From positions 2,170,001 through 2,234,000 of the forward strand of contig OZ244892.1 in the NCBI GenBank assembly GCA_965221465.1: a DNA stretch of 64,000 nt, given 5' to 3'. Source of the stretch: Azophilus sp965221465 (lineage in GTDB: Bacteria > Pseudomonadota > Gammaproteobacteria > Pseudomonadales > Azotimanducaceae). The notes below the pieces were generated by a model that saw nothing but the letters and a program-made list of their open reading frames with translations, ran no database searches and had not been told where the DNA came from. Positions 26,116 to 34,686 of the stretch are shown one piece after another (the stretch's first letter is position 1; each line of letters begins with the position of its first letter). A program made the position numbers and the translations under genes.

Positions 26116-26553
26116 GTGCTCGGAAAGCGCATCGCCATCTTGGGATTGTTTCTGGCCGCAACGTCGGCACAAGGCGCCGAATATCTGATCGGCGAGGAAG
26201 CCGAGGCACTGAACCTGCCATTCTCGGACGCCGTGCGGGTGGGGAACCTGCTGGTGCTCTCGGGTCAGCTTGGCAATCTGCCGGGCACCACGGAACTCGC
26301 TGCCGGCGGCATCGCTGGAGAGGCGCGTCAAGCCATGGAGAACATCAAGGCCATATTGACACGCAACGGCTCCTCCATGGACAAGGTGGTGAAATGCACC
26401 GTCATGCTCGCGGACATCGCCGAATGGCCCGCCTTCAACGAGGTCTATGTCACCTACTTCCCCGGCCCCAAACCTGCACGCAGCGCCTTCGCCGCCGCCG
26501 GCCTCGCCTTCGGCGCCAAGGTGGAAGTCGAGTGCTGGGCGAGTGTGGACTGA
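26116..26553 (+). CDS. Exported RidA-family (YjgF/UK114) protein
   Basis: A RidA-fold protein of 145 residues with a predicted signal peptide (about residues 1-20, hydrophobic IAILGLFLAATSAQG). The start is GTG 26116, because GAGGAG lies just upstream. The RidA core follows: GNLLVLSGQLGNLPG, ARQAMENIKAILTRNGSSMDKVVKCTVMLADIAEW and the key arginine in KPARSAFAAAGLAFGAKVEVECWA. Cytosolic RidA deaminates reactive enamines and imines. Here the arginine is kept but the protein seems to be exported to the periplasm, where its role is unclear. Confidence 0.85.
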   Translation: MLGKRIAILGLFLAATSAQGAEYLIGEEAEALNLPFSDAVRVGNLLVLSGQLGNLPGTTELAAGGIAGEARQAMENIKAILTRNGSSMDKVVKCTVMLADIAEWPAFNEVYVTYFPGPKPARSAFAAAGLAFGAKVEVECWASVD

Positions 26554-27147
26554 GCCGGCCCAGTTCGGGCAGCCCAAGTAACGTCGGTCTACAGCCTCCA
26601 ACCCGGAACGGAAGCCATGCACCGGCCCAACGTCCTGCTGTTCGCGTTCCAACCGAAACACTGCGGCCCACAATTTGTGCAAAACCGGCGATAACCTGTT
26701 GCAGTATCGGCCCCGCGATCCGCAGGGGACGCCATCCTGATCCCGGCGACGGTGGCTGGCTTTGGCACTAGCCGGAGTTTGCCAATGGTAAGCCGTATCG
26801 CTGCACGCGGCTAAGGTTCATACCAGATCGGAGAGGTATAAGCCCGTTCCTGAATGGTTGCAGGTACGCCGCTCGGTAAAGCCCGCCCGCGCAGCGCTCT
26901 ACGCTGGCCGATGCCAACAAGCGTCACTTGTGATCCTTTGGTCACCATGACTGAGAAAAGATTCAGCCGTTCGACACCGTGCAAATGCCAATAGTCTTTA
27001 CCGCCGCATAACCGGGCTTTCTCGGTGAGCGTGGGGCTACGGATTGGGTTGTCGATGATGTCCGTCACTTCCGCGCTCGATAATTCCATGTTTTTCCGAT
27101 CGTGCTTCACGTATATCATTTTGCACGCCAAACGGTAGACTGACTGC
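26554..27147. other. Intergenic region, no gene confidently recognised
   Basis: In these 594 bases I see no clear gene. A minus-strand frame (26811-27149, 112 residues, containing MELSSAEVTDIIDNP) overlaps the start of the sulfatase gene and has no recognised family or ribosome-binding site, so I leave it uncalled. The last 60 bases are AT-rich (GTATATCATTTTGCACGCC) and probably hold the sulfatase promoter. Confidence 0.4.
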
Positions 27148-28629
27148 ATGAAGTTATTCCGAATTGCCGCACTGTTTTTCGGCGCCCCCCTGGTCGCCCT
27201 TGTTGTTCTCGGCCTGTTAGCGATCGTCTTGCGAGGTGTTTACGTCGAATTTCGTGGTCCGACAGTCGATCAGGATCACTTGGCGCAAAAACAGGCGTAT
27301 CTCGATGAGATCGAGCCGAGCAGGGCCGAACCCTTCAACATCGTGCTCATCTTTTTCGATGATCTGGGATGGGGAGATCTCTCCAGCTACGGTAATCCGC
27401 TGATAGACACACCACGAATGGATGCGCTCGCGGCTGAGGGCTTGCGCATGACAAATTTCTATTCCGCTTCTCCGGTCTGCACCCCTTCCCGAGCGGCTTT
27501 GTTGACCGGCAGATATCCGCCAAGGACTCGAACGGATCGGCACGTGTTCTTCAACGACTATCACGTCGTCGGTTGGGCACGTCGGATTCTGGGTTTTGCC
27601 AACGCCTTGCCCAAGGAAGAGATCACCCTGGCCGAAATACTGCAACGAGCTGGCTATCGCACCCACATGGTTGGTAAGTGGCATCTTGGCTCGACTCGAG
27701 GGTATTGGCCAACAGATTTCGGCTTTGACGAGTGGTTTGGGGTTTTGTATTCCAATGACATGTTTCCGCTTCATCTTTACGAAAATGATCGGGTCGTTGT
27801 AGAAGACAACCGGGAGGGTGGAATATTCCCTGCCGAGCGAGATGAGCACAGGCCGCTTTCGGGAGACGGCATCGATCAGACCAGGCTCACTCAAATGTAT
27901 ACAGACAAGGCAGTCGAGTTCCTGGAGGCACAAGGCGATGCGCCTTTTTTCCTATACATACCCCATAGTTTTCCTCATGTACCTCACTACGCAGCGGAAG
28001 AGTTTGCCGGACAATCGAAAGGCGGTACCTACGGCGATGTGGTTGAAGATCTGGATCGGAGCACCGGGGCGATCATGGACGCACTGGAGAGATTGGGGTT
28101 CGCAGAGAACACATTGGTGATCGTCACGAGCGACAATGGCGCAGACTACAACGGCAGCGCCGGGCCGCTCCGAGGTCGCAAACAGCAGATCCTCGAAGGC
28201 GGACAGCGCGTACCGATGATTGTCCGCTGGCCGGGGCGTATCCCCAACGGAATCGAAACCGATGCGATGGCCATGAATACCGATCTCCTGCCCACAATAC
28301 TCGAGCTGCTTGATCTGCCTCTACCCCAGGATAGAATCATCGATGGCAGGAATATCGTCCAGACTTTAACCGCGGGCAAGCAGAGTCACGAGGCCCTCTA
28401 CTACTTCCCAACGATTGAAACGTTACCGGGCGCGATTCGTAATCGCGATTTCAAGCTGACGCTGGCCACGGGTGACCGCGGCCGCAATCGCGAACACCTT
28501 TCGAGAATGGCAGGCAGCGAAGCCCACGAATTGAGCAATCTCTATCCTGACGTGCTGACTGATTTAAGGAAGAAGCTGGAGGCGAAGCGCAAAGAGGTTG
28601 GTGAAAACCCGCGTGGCTGGATTGAATGA
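27148..28629 (+). CDS. Membrane-anchored sulfatase
   Basis: A 493-residue sulfatase with an uncleaved-looking N-terminal transmembrane segment (about residues 5-29). The metal site IFFDDLGWGDLSSYG (about 68-82), the formylglycine motif CTPSR (C111), GKWHLGS and TSDNGADYNGS follow. It should hydrolyse sulfate esters at the periplasmic face and needs a formylglycine-generating enzyme from elsewhere. Base composition by eye is less GC-rich than the flanking genes (many TTT, ATA and AAT codons), which suggests recent transfer. It resembles the sulfatase at 1.3-2.6 kb in domain plan but not closely in sequence. It is convergent with the TPP enzyme gene. Confidence 0.93.
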   Translation: MKLFRIAALFFGAPLVALVVLGLLAIVLRGVYVEFRGPTVDQDHLAQKQAYLDEIEPSRAEPFNIVLIFFDDLGWGDLSSYGNPLIDTPRMDALAAEGLRMTNFYSASPVCTPSRAALLTGRYPPRTRTDRHVFFNDYHVVGWARRILGFANALPKEEITLAEILQRAGYRTHMVGKWHLGSTRGYWPTDFGFDEWFGVLYSNDMFPLHLYENDRVVVEDNREGGIFPAERDEHRPLSGDGIDQTRLTQMYTDKAVEFLEAQGDAPFFLYIPHSFPHVPHYAAEEFAGQSKGGTYGDVVEDLDRSTGAIMDALERLGFAENTLVIVTSDNGADYNGSAGPLRGRKQQILEGGQRVPMIVRWPGRIPNGIETDAMAMNTDLLPTILELLDLPLPQDRIIDGRNIVQTLTAGKQSHEALYYFPTIETLPGAIRNRDFKLTLATGDRGRNREHLSRMAGSEAHELSNLYPDVLTDLRKKLEAKRKEVGENPRGWIE

Positions 28630-28637
28630 ACTCATCG

Positions 28638-28670
28638 GCCCGAAAACCAACTGAATTGTTGAAGTCGGGC
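28638..28670. terminator. Possible bidirectional terminator between convergent genes
   Basis: GCCCGA (28638-28643) pairs with TCGGGC (28665-28670), and an inner CAAC/GTTG stem lies between. It sits in the 40-base gap between the convergent sulfatase and TPP-enzyme genes. No T-run is present, so confidence is low. Confidence 0.3.
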
Positions 28671-30304
28671 TATGCAGGGTCAGTAAACAGCGGCTCCCTG
28701 ATGATGAATCGCCACGGCGACACCATGTCTCCCACAGGCACCTCGATCAGGCCCGGTTCGTCACGGGCCAGGTAGCGGTCGAGTTCGTTGCGCAGGGCCT
28801 CCGGGGAGTCGACGCGCGAACAGCGAATGCCGAAGCTCTCGCCGTAAGCCACGAAATCCGGGTTCTTCAGATCCGAGCCGATGATTCGCCCGCCGAACCA
28901 TTCCTGCTGCTGACGTTGCACGTTCTGGAACTTGTTGTTGTTGAACAGAACCGTCACCAGGCCGATGCCGTACTGGGCGGCAGTGGCCATTTCGTTCGAG
29001 GTGTAGAGAAAGCCGCCGTCACCGGCAAGGTTGACGACGGGTTTGTCCGGGTTGGCGGCCTTCACGCCAAGTGCCGTCGCGTAGCCGTAGCCCAGCGTAC
29101 CCTGGTAACCGCTCGTGACCAGGCGCCGGGGTTCGTAGACGGGGAAGGCGTACCACGAGGCATAGCCCACCTGGGTGATCTCATCGACCAGGAAGCCCTC
29201 GTCCGGCAACGCTTCGCGAATCGCATCCAGGTAGGCGACCTGGGGCTGGATGTCCTCGATCTGTCTGCGCACACCTTCCTTCAAGGCGATCAATTCGGCC
29301 TCGCGGGATGGCCGCGTTGCCGCGATTGCGTCCAGGGCATTCAGGATTGCCGACACGGCAACCCCGGCATCGCCGTTCAGCGCCACATCCGGAGCCGCGT
29401 GGCGGGCGATTTCCTCCGGGTCGATGTCGATACGGATCACGGCCCTGTCCCTGGGCATGCCCCAGTGCAGGTATTGTTGTTCCATGCGGCTGCCGATGCC
29501 GATGACCAGATCGGCGCTTCGCCAGAGTTCGTACCCGGCCACCAGGTTCTGCGAGAGGTAACTGCGGTCGGAAACGATGCCGCGCCCGTTGCGGAAGGTT
29601 ACCACCGGCGCCTGAATGCGTTCCGCCAATTCGTTCAGTTCGGCGCGTGCACCGATGGCGCCGCCGCCGGCAACGATGATCGGCGCTCTGGAACTCGCCA
29701 TCATGCGCGCGGCCTCGGCGACCAGGTCCGGGTCGACTTCCCCACCAGGAGCCACGGAAGCGGGCGGCAGCAACGTCACCCTGCCCTGCTGCTCCATGAT
29801 ATCCATCGGCATTTCCAGCGAAACGGGCCCCTGGCGGCCGCCCAGCATCCGCTGGAATGCCCGATTCACGGCGTCCGGCGCCGCTTGCGGCGTCATGATG
29901 CGCTCCGACCCCCGCGTCAGGGTCGACAGCGTCGCCAACTGATCCGGCAGTTCATGCAGGTAGCCGATGCCCCGCCCGAGGCCCGCACTGGGAATCTGGC
30001 CCGTCAGGCACAGCACCGGTGCATTGGTGGCATAGGCCGTGCAGAGCGCAGCACCCGTATTCAATACACCCGGCCCGGGAACCACGCAGAAGACGCCCGG
30101 ATTGCCCGTGGAACGCGCGTGACCCAGGGCCATGTAAGCGGCGCCCTGTTCGTGGCGGCTGCCGATGAAGCGTATGCGCTTGCCGGCCCGGTGCATGGCG
30201 TCGAAAAAGTGATCGAGTTGCCCGCCGGGCAGGCCGTAGACGGTGTCTATTCCATTCGCGAGAACCTGGGCCAGTAACGCGTCGGCCCCGCTCATCTCAT
30301 GCAT
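28670..30304 (-). CDS. Thiamine-pyrophosphate-dependent enzyme (acetolactate-synthase-like)
   Basis: A 544-residue three-domain TPP enzyme. The N-terminal domain has YGLPGGQLDHFFDAM and the catalytic glutamate in GSRHEQGAAYMALGHAR (about residue 52). The central Rossmann-like domain has PIIVAGGGA. The C-terminal cofactor motif GDGGFLYTSNEMATAAQYG ends in NNN (about 430-460). The family includes acetolactate synthase, benzoylformate decarboxylase and related carboligases. No small regulatory subunit lies nearby, so a catabolic decarboxylase/carboligase is more likely than the biosynthetic enzyme. A short gap separates it from the thioesterase gene on the same strand. Confidence 0.9.
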   Translation of the reverse strand: MHEMSGADALLAQVLANGIDTVYGLPGGQLDHFFDAMHRAGKRIRFIGSRHEQGAAYMALGHARSTGNPGVFCVVPGPGVLNTGAALCTAYATNAPVLCLTGQIPSAGLGRGIGYLHELPDQLATLSTLTRGSERIMTPQAAPDAVNRAFQRMLGGRQGPVSLEMPMDIMEQQGRVTLLPPASVAPGGEVDPDLVAEAARMMASSRAPIIVAGGGAIGARAELNELAERIQAPVVTFRNGRGIVSDRSYLSQNLVAGYELWRSADLVIGIGSRMEQQYLHWGMPRDRAVIRIDIDPEEIARHAAPDVALNGDAGVAVSAILNALDAIAATRPSREAELIALKEGVRRQIEDIQPQVAYLDAIREALPDEGFLVDEITQVGYASWYAFPVYEPRRLVTSGYQGTLGYGYATALGVKAANPDKPVVNLAGDGGFLYTSNEMATAAQYGIGLVTVLFNNNKFQNVQRQQQEWFGGRIIGSDLKNPDFVAYGESFGIRCSRVDSPEALRNELDRYLARDEPGLIEVPVGDMVSPWRFIIREPLFTDPA

Positions 30305-30443
30305 GGGTCACCGTCCCTGCCGAGATAGGCGAGCGGGAGCCTCTCTCGCCGACGCACTGTCCGGTGGAATGAAGCGGAGTTCGACTACAGATCCACCATT
30401 GCCACAAGCAGTCGAAGCAGGCGCCGCGAAGAAACGCCACAAA

Positions 30444-30869
30444 TCAATCATCGTTGGCAGACTCGCCGAGCAGCGCGCGGATGCTGTCGGGAATCGGCAT
30501 GGCCTTCAGTTCGCCGTTCTCCTGGATGCGGGCGTAGACCCTCGTCGCCGTCCCCCGGGTCACCAGTGCCTTGTCCGCCCGGCGCGCGCTGCAATCCCAG
30601 GTCACCGTCGACTTGGTGATCTCCTTCGCCGCAAGCCTGGTGACGATTTTCTCGCCGTAACCCGCGGGGCCGACAAACTCGAAATTCACGCGTCCCATCA
30701 CGAAAGCCGTGCGGTCCTCTTCCACCATGCGCGTCAACGGATAACCGGCCTGGTCGAAGAACTCGTGTTCCGCATCGTTGAACCAGGCCAGCATGCGCGG
30801 GAAGTAGACGAGACCGAAGGGGTCGGATTCACCCCAGGCGACCGTCAGCTCGCGATAGTAGACCAGCAT
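30444..30869 (-). CDS. Hotdog-fold acyl-CoA thioesterase (YbgC/FadM-like)
   Basis: The protein is 141 residues from ATG 30869, chosen because GGAGG lies eight bases upstream; a TTG two codons earlier is less likely. The start VYYRELTVAWGESDPFGLVYFPRMLAWF is the 4-hydroxybenzoyl-CoA thioesterase motif, with the long hotdog helix after it and strands FVMGRVNFEF and KSTVTWDCSA. It would release acids from CoA thioesters in the cytoplasm. It lies upstream of, and on the same strand as, the TPP enzyme gene, so the two may be co-transcribed. Confidence 0.88.
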   Translation of the reverse strand: MLVYYRELTVAWGESDPFGLVYFPRMLAWFNDAEHEFFDQAGYPLTRMVEEDRTAFVMGRVNFEFVGPAGYGEKIVTRLAAKEITKSTVTWDCSARRADKALVTRGTATRVYARIQENGELKAMPIPDSIRALLGESANDD

Positions 30870-31083
30870 CTTCAATCCTCCAGTGGCGCATCGGCACTGC
30901 GGGCAATTGCCATCTGCACCTTCGGCAATTCACCAAGCCGCACGCGCAGTTTACGCAAACTGGCGATCAGGTAGTCGAGCAGCGGGGTCCTGTCGCCCGG
31001 GAAGCCAGCAGCATTCTCTAGTATCGCCGCATTCATTCCGGCGTCTCGAGCCGGCGTCTCGAGCGAACCCTTGCGGCCCAGTT

Positions 31084-31482
31084 TCACGCCGGAATCACTG
31101 CTGTTGTTTCGATCTCGACCCTGGCGCGGTCTTCGATCAGCGCCGACACCTCCACTACCGCCATGGCCGGATAGTGCCGACCGATGGTCTCCCGATAGAC
31201 CGCCCCGATTTCCCGTCGGCGCTGCAGGTATTCCCGCTTGTCGGTGATGTACCAGGTCATGCGCACGACATGTTCGGGTTTCGCACCGCCGCTCGCAAGC
31301 ACCTGCAGTGTGTTCGTCAGCGTCTGGCGTACCTGCTCGACGAAGTCGTCGCTTTGAAATCGCTCCTGCTCGTCCCAACCGACGAGGCCCCCGGTCACCA
31401 GCAGCCTGCCCTCGGCGATCATGCCGTTCGCGTACCCTTTCGGCCTTGCCCAGCCGGGGGGCTCAATGGCCCTGTCTTCCAT
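31084..31482 (-). CDS. RidA-family protein lacking the catalytic arginine
   Basis: A cytosolic 132-residue RidA-fold protein: GYANGMIAEGRLLVTGGLVGW, VEQVRQTLTNTLQVLASGGAKPEHVVRMTWYITDKREY and HYPAMAVVEVSALIEDRARVEIE. Where canonical RidA has PARS, with the arginine that binds the imine substrate, this protein has PAMA. It therefore belongs to one of the Rid subgroups without enamine deaminase activity. Such members often sit in catabolic operons with uncertain roles. It is divergent from the aminotransferase gene, and 214 bases separate it from the thioesterase. Confidence 0.88.
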   Translation of the reverse strand: MEDRAIEPPGWARPKGYANGMIAEGRLLVTGGLVGWDEQERFQSDDFVEQVRQTLTNTLQVLASGGAKPEHVVRMTWYITDKREYLQRRREIGAVYRETIGRHYPAMAVVEVSALIEDRARVEIETTAVIPA

Positions 31483-31638
31483 GCCCGTACCTATACTTTA
31501 CGTGTAAAACATGCGCGCCTAAGATATTTTATCGGAGGGCTCTTGCATAGCTGCGACCATGCGCCATCCTTGCTTGCCGGCCAATGCGCCCTGGGTGGCG
31601 GTACCCGGTCGGTCGAACCGGAACAGGACCGAATTGCG

Positions 31639-32772
31639 ATGCTCAAACAGGCTCCGGGAATCTCCAAACTCAGGCCCTACCAACAGGGACGATTCGGTGT
31701 CCCAGGCATCGAGCATCCGATCAAGCTGTCGGCGAACGAGTCCTCCCACGGGCCGAGCCCCGCGGCAGTGGCGGCGTACCGCGAGGCGGCCGGGCAGCTC
31801 AATCGGTATCCGGACGGCACGCAGCGGGAACTGCGCCAAGCCATCGGCGACGTGCATGGCCTGGACCCAGACCGCATCGTCTGCGGCAACGGCTCGGATG
31901 AGCTGATCCTGCTGATGGTCCGGGCTTACCTGCAACCCGGCGACGAATTCCTGATCAGCGAAAACAGTTTCGAGATGGTGCGCATCCACGCTATCGCCCA
32001 GGGTGGAAAGCCCGTTGTCGCTCCGGAGCGGGAGTGGCGCATCGACGTACAGGCGTTGCTCGATTCGGCGACGGAAAACAGCCGACTCTGCGTCATCGCC
32101 AATCCCAATAACCCCACGGGCACCTGCATCACCGGCGACGACCTGCGCCGGCTGCGCAACGGCCTGCCCCCGGAATGCCTGTTGCTGATCGACGGCGCCT
32201 ACGCCGAATACGTGACCCCGGGGGATTACGACAGCGGGGCATCCCTGGTCGATGCCGGGGACAACACGGTCATGACGCGCACGTTCTCCAAGATCCACGG
32301 CCTGGCATCGCTGCGCATCGGTTGGGCCTATTGCCCACCGAACGTGATTGAGGCGGTGCAGCGCATCCGCACGCCGTTCAACACCAACGGGCCCGCCATG
32401 GCGGCCGCCGCCGCGGCAGTTCGCGATACCGGCCACGTGGAGCGCGCGCGGCAACACAACCGCGCCTGGCTCGCGCGCATCGCCGATGTCGTCGCCGAGA
32501 TGGGCCTGACCATGGCGCCGAGCGTCGCCAATTTCTATCTCATCCGGTTTCCCGCGGAAAGCGGCAAGTCCGGCGCCGGCGCCGCCACATTTCTGATGCA
32601 ACGCGGCATCATTCCAAGGCCTGCCGCCGCCAACGACGAACTGCTGCGCATTACCATCGGGTCGGACCACGAGAACGAGGCCGTGCTGGCTGCCCTGACC
32701 GAATACATGAACCTGGACGCCCCCGCGGGTTCGGGGTCGCCGACGGCCCGGCACGCACCGGGGCCGCACTAA
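31639..32772 (+). CDS. hisC: Histidinol-phosphate-type aminotransferase
   Basis: The protein is 377 residues from ATG 31639, which fits the family start (ISKLRPYQQGR). It has fold-type I PLP motifs: LSANESSHGPSP, GNGSDELILLMVRAYLQPGDE, ANPNNPTGT, LIDGAYAEY, and the PLP lysine in TFSKIHGLASLRIGWAY. In histidine synthesis HisC converts imidazole-acetol phosphate and glutamate. No other his genes are present, so an aromatic aminotransferase role is also possible. The reading frame is open for 250 codons upstream but has no homology there, so the long form is spurious. A proline- and glycine-rich tail ends it. Confidence 0.88.
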   Translation: MLKQAPGISKLRPYQQGRFGVPGIEHPIKLSANESSHGPSPAAVAAYREAAGQLNRYPDGTQRELRQAIGDVHGLDPDRIVCGNGSDELILLMVRAYLQPGDEFLISENSFEMVRIHAIAQGGKPVVAPEREWRIDVQALLDSATENSRLCVIANPNNPTGTCITGDDLRRLRNGLPPECLLLIDGAYAEYVTPGDYDSGASLVDAGDNTVMTRTFSKIHGLASLRIGWAYCPPNVIEAVQRIRTPFNTNGPAMAAAAAAVRDTGHVERARQHNRAWLARIADVVAEMGLTMAPSVANFYLIRFPAESGKSGAGAATFLMQRGIIPRPAAANDELLRITIGSDHENEAVLAALTEYMNLDAPAGSGSPTARHAPGPH

Positions 32773-32858
32773 CCGGTGCCTGCCCGGGTTGATGTTTGGC
32801 GCGATTCGCCATGAAATACCGATTCGCAAGGCCGTGCCGTCGAGCCGGAGGCTCCCCG

Positions 32859-34196
32859 ATGCGCTACACCGACAATCCCGACGCCGTCGCCGCCCTGGTG
32901 CGGGACGACGAAGTCCACCGGGACCTGTACATCGACCCGGAAATCTTCGACCTGGAAATGCAGCACCTGTGGCCCAACACCTGGATTTACGTCGGCCACG
33001 ACTCCCAGGTGCCGAACCCGGGGGACTACATCACCACGGACATCGGGCTGCAGCCGGTCATTCTGATCCGCGATACCGGCGGCGATGCGGTCGTGCTGAT
33101 GAACCGTTGCGCGCACAAGGGCACGAAGCTGTTGAGTGCTCCTGCCGGCAATCTGAAATCCGCGATCCGCTGCCCCTACCATGGCTGGACCTACCGTTTC
33201 GACGGCAGCTTGCGGGCGATACCGATTGCACGCGGCTACGAAGGAACCGGGTTCGAGAATTCCGAGGCGTATTCGGGCGTGGTGCGCGTCGCCAATGTCG
33301 AGAACTACCGGGGGTTCGTGTTCGCAAAGCTCGGCGATGGGGGCCTGTCGTTCCAAGACTACTTCGGGGAGTCGCTGTCTTCCATCGACAACATGGCCGA
33401 CCGCTCGCCGGAAGGCCGGCTCGAGGTCGCCGGTGGCGTACTGCGCTACCTGCACGACTGCAACTGGAAGATGTTCGTGGAAAACCTGAACGACACCATG
33501 CACCCGATGGTGGCGCACCAGTCCTCCGCAGGCACCGCACGGGATGTCTGGGCGGCCAGGAACGCGCCCGAGGGCACGGCCAAACCCATGGTGGTGGAAC
33601 AGTTCGAGCCCTTCGTCTCGAATTACAGGTTCTTCGACGACATGGGTGTCAAGGTCTATCCCAACGGTCACAGCTACAGCGGCGTGAATTTCTCGATTCA
33701 CTCCGCCTATTCGCAGATCGAGGGTTATTTCCAGGCACTGACGAAAGCTCACGGCGAGGAGCGCGCCCGGGAGATTCTCTCGATCAATCGGCACAACACC
33801 GTCTATTACCCCAGCCTGACCATCAAGGGCGCCATCCAGGCAATACGCGTCGCCCGTCCCCTGGCGGCCAACCGCACGCTGATCGAAAGCTGGACGTTCC
33901 GCCTGGCCGGCGCCACCGATCGCCTGCTCGAGCGCACCCTGACCTACAGCCGGCTGATCAACGCGCCCACCTCGGTGGTGGGCCACGACGACCTGCACTG
34001 CTACCGATCGATCCAGCTCGGCCTGGCCGCTTCCGGCAACGACTGGATCAGCCTGCACCGCGACCACGACCCGGCTGCGGAAAGCGACATCGCGGGCGTT
34101 TACAACGGCAACAACGAAATCTCCATGCGCGGCCAGTTCCGCGCCTGGCGCGACCGAATGCGCGAGGCACTACACCCGGCGTCGAGAAAACGGTGA
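32859..34196 (+). CDS. Aromatic-ring-hydroxylating dioxygenase, alpha subunit
   Basis: A 445-residue Rieske oxygenase. The [2Fe-2S] site is CAHKG...CPYHGW (about residues 82-105). The mononuclear iron site is NDTMHPMVAH, giving the H-x4-H pair (about 210-219), with a later aspartate expected. GGAGG eight bases before ATG 32859 sets the start; the frame opens further upstream without support. The beta subunit follows after seven bases, so this is a full two-subunit terminal oxygenase. No ferredoxin or reductase gene is nearby, so electron transfer partners are elsewhere. It starts a run of catabolic genes reaching 40.8 kb. Confidence 0.94.
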   Translation: MRYTDNPDAVAALVRDDEVHRDLYIDPEIFDLEMQHLWPNTWIYVGHDSQVPNPGDYITTDIGLQPVILIRDTGGDAVVLMNRCAHKGTKLLSAPAGNLKSAIRCPYHGWTYRFDGSLRAIPIARGYEGTGFENSEAYSGVVRVANVENYRGFVFAKLGDGGLSFQDYFGESLSSIDNMADRSPEGRLEVAGGVLRYLHDCNWKMFVENLNDTMHPMVAHQSSAGTARDVWAARNAPEGTAKPMVVEQFEPFVSNYRFFDDMGVKVYPNGHSYSGVNFSIHSAYSQIEGYFQALTKAHGEERAREILSINRHNTVYYPSLTIKGAIQAIRVARPLAANRTLIESWTFRLAGATDRLLERTLTYSRLINAPTSVVGHDDLHCYRSIQLGLAASGNDWISLHRDHDPAAESDIAGVYNGNNEISMRGQFRAWRDRMREALHPASRKR

Positions 34197-34203
34197 AGAC
34201 CCC

Positions 34204-34686
34204 GTGACGCAGCCGTCCCGTGCGGACTTGCGCGCCCTGATTTACCGGGAAGCGCAACTCATCGACGAAGGCGCTCTGGATGCCTGGTACGACCTGTTCA
34301 CCGACGATGCCCTCTACTGGATGCCGCTGAAACGCGGCCAGCGCGAAGACGACGTGCACAACTCCCTCTTCTTCGAGGACAAGCTCATGCTCGAGGTGCG
34401 CATCGAGCGGCTGAAGGACCCGAATGCGTTTTCCCAGTCGCCGCCGAGCCATTGCCAGCATGTGCTGCAGCGCCCGGAGATCGAAGCTTTCGATGCCGAT
34501 GCGGGCAGCTATTCGACCCGTACCCCGTTCGTCTACGTGGAAAGCCAGCTCGACGACCAGTTCGTGCTCGCCGGTGTTGCCCATCACGAACTGGTGTCAA
34601 TCGATGGCGCCCTGCGCATCCGACGCAAGCGAATCGAGTTGTTGAATCGTGAGGCGGCACTGCCATCGATTCAGCTGTTTCCATGA
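34204..34686 (+). CDS. Aromatic-ring-hydroxylating dioxygenase, beta subunit
   Basis: A 160-residue protein of the SnoaL/NTF2-like beta-subunit family: LIYREAQLIDEGALDAWYDLFTDDALYWMPL, then ITRL-like VRIERLKDPNAFSQSPPSHCQHVL and the closing RIRRKRIELLNRE. Beta subunits pack with alpha subunits into an alpha3beta3 assembly and mainly stabilise it. The start is GTG 34204. It lies seven bases after the alpha gene and overlaps the next gene, an acyl-CoA ligase, by four bases (ATGA), so the three are one operon. Confidence 0.93.
   Translation: MTQPSRADLRALIYREAQLIDEGALDAWYDLFTDDALYWMPLKRGQREDDVHNSLFFEDKLMLEVRIERLKDPNAFSQSPPSHCQHVLQRPEIEAFDADAGSYSTRTPFVYVESQLDDQFVLAGVAHHELVSIDGALRIRRKRIELLNREAALPSIQLFP

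Noticed and set aside
26811..27149. A 112-residue minus-strand frame
   Set aside because: No recognisable family and no ribosome-binding site; it overlaps the sulfatase start and promoter region.
30883..32772. A 629-codon frame ending with the aminotransferase
   Set aside because: Homology starts only at about 31639; the upstream part runs antisense through the RidA gene and lacks any family match.
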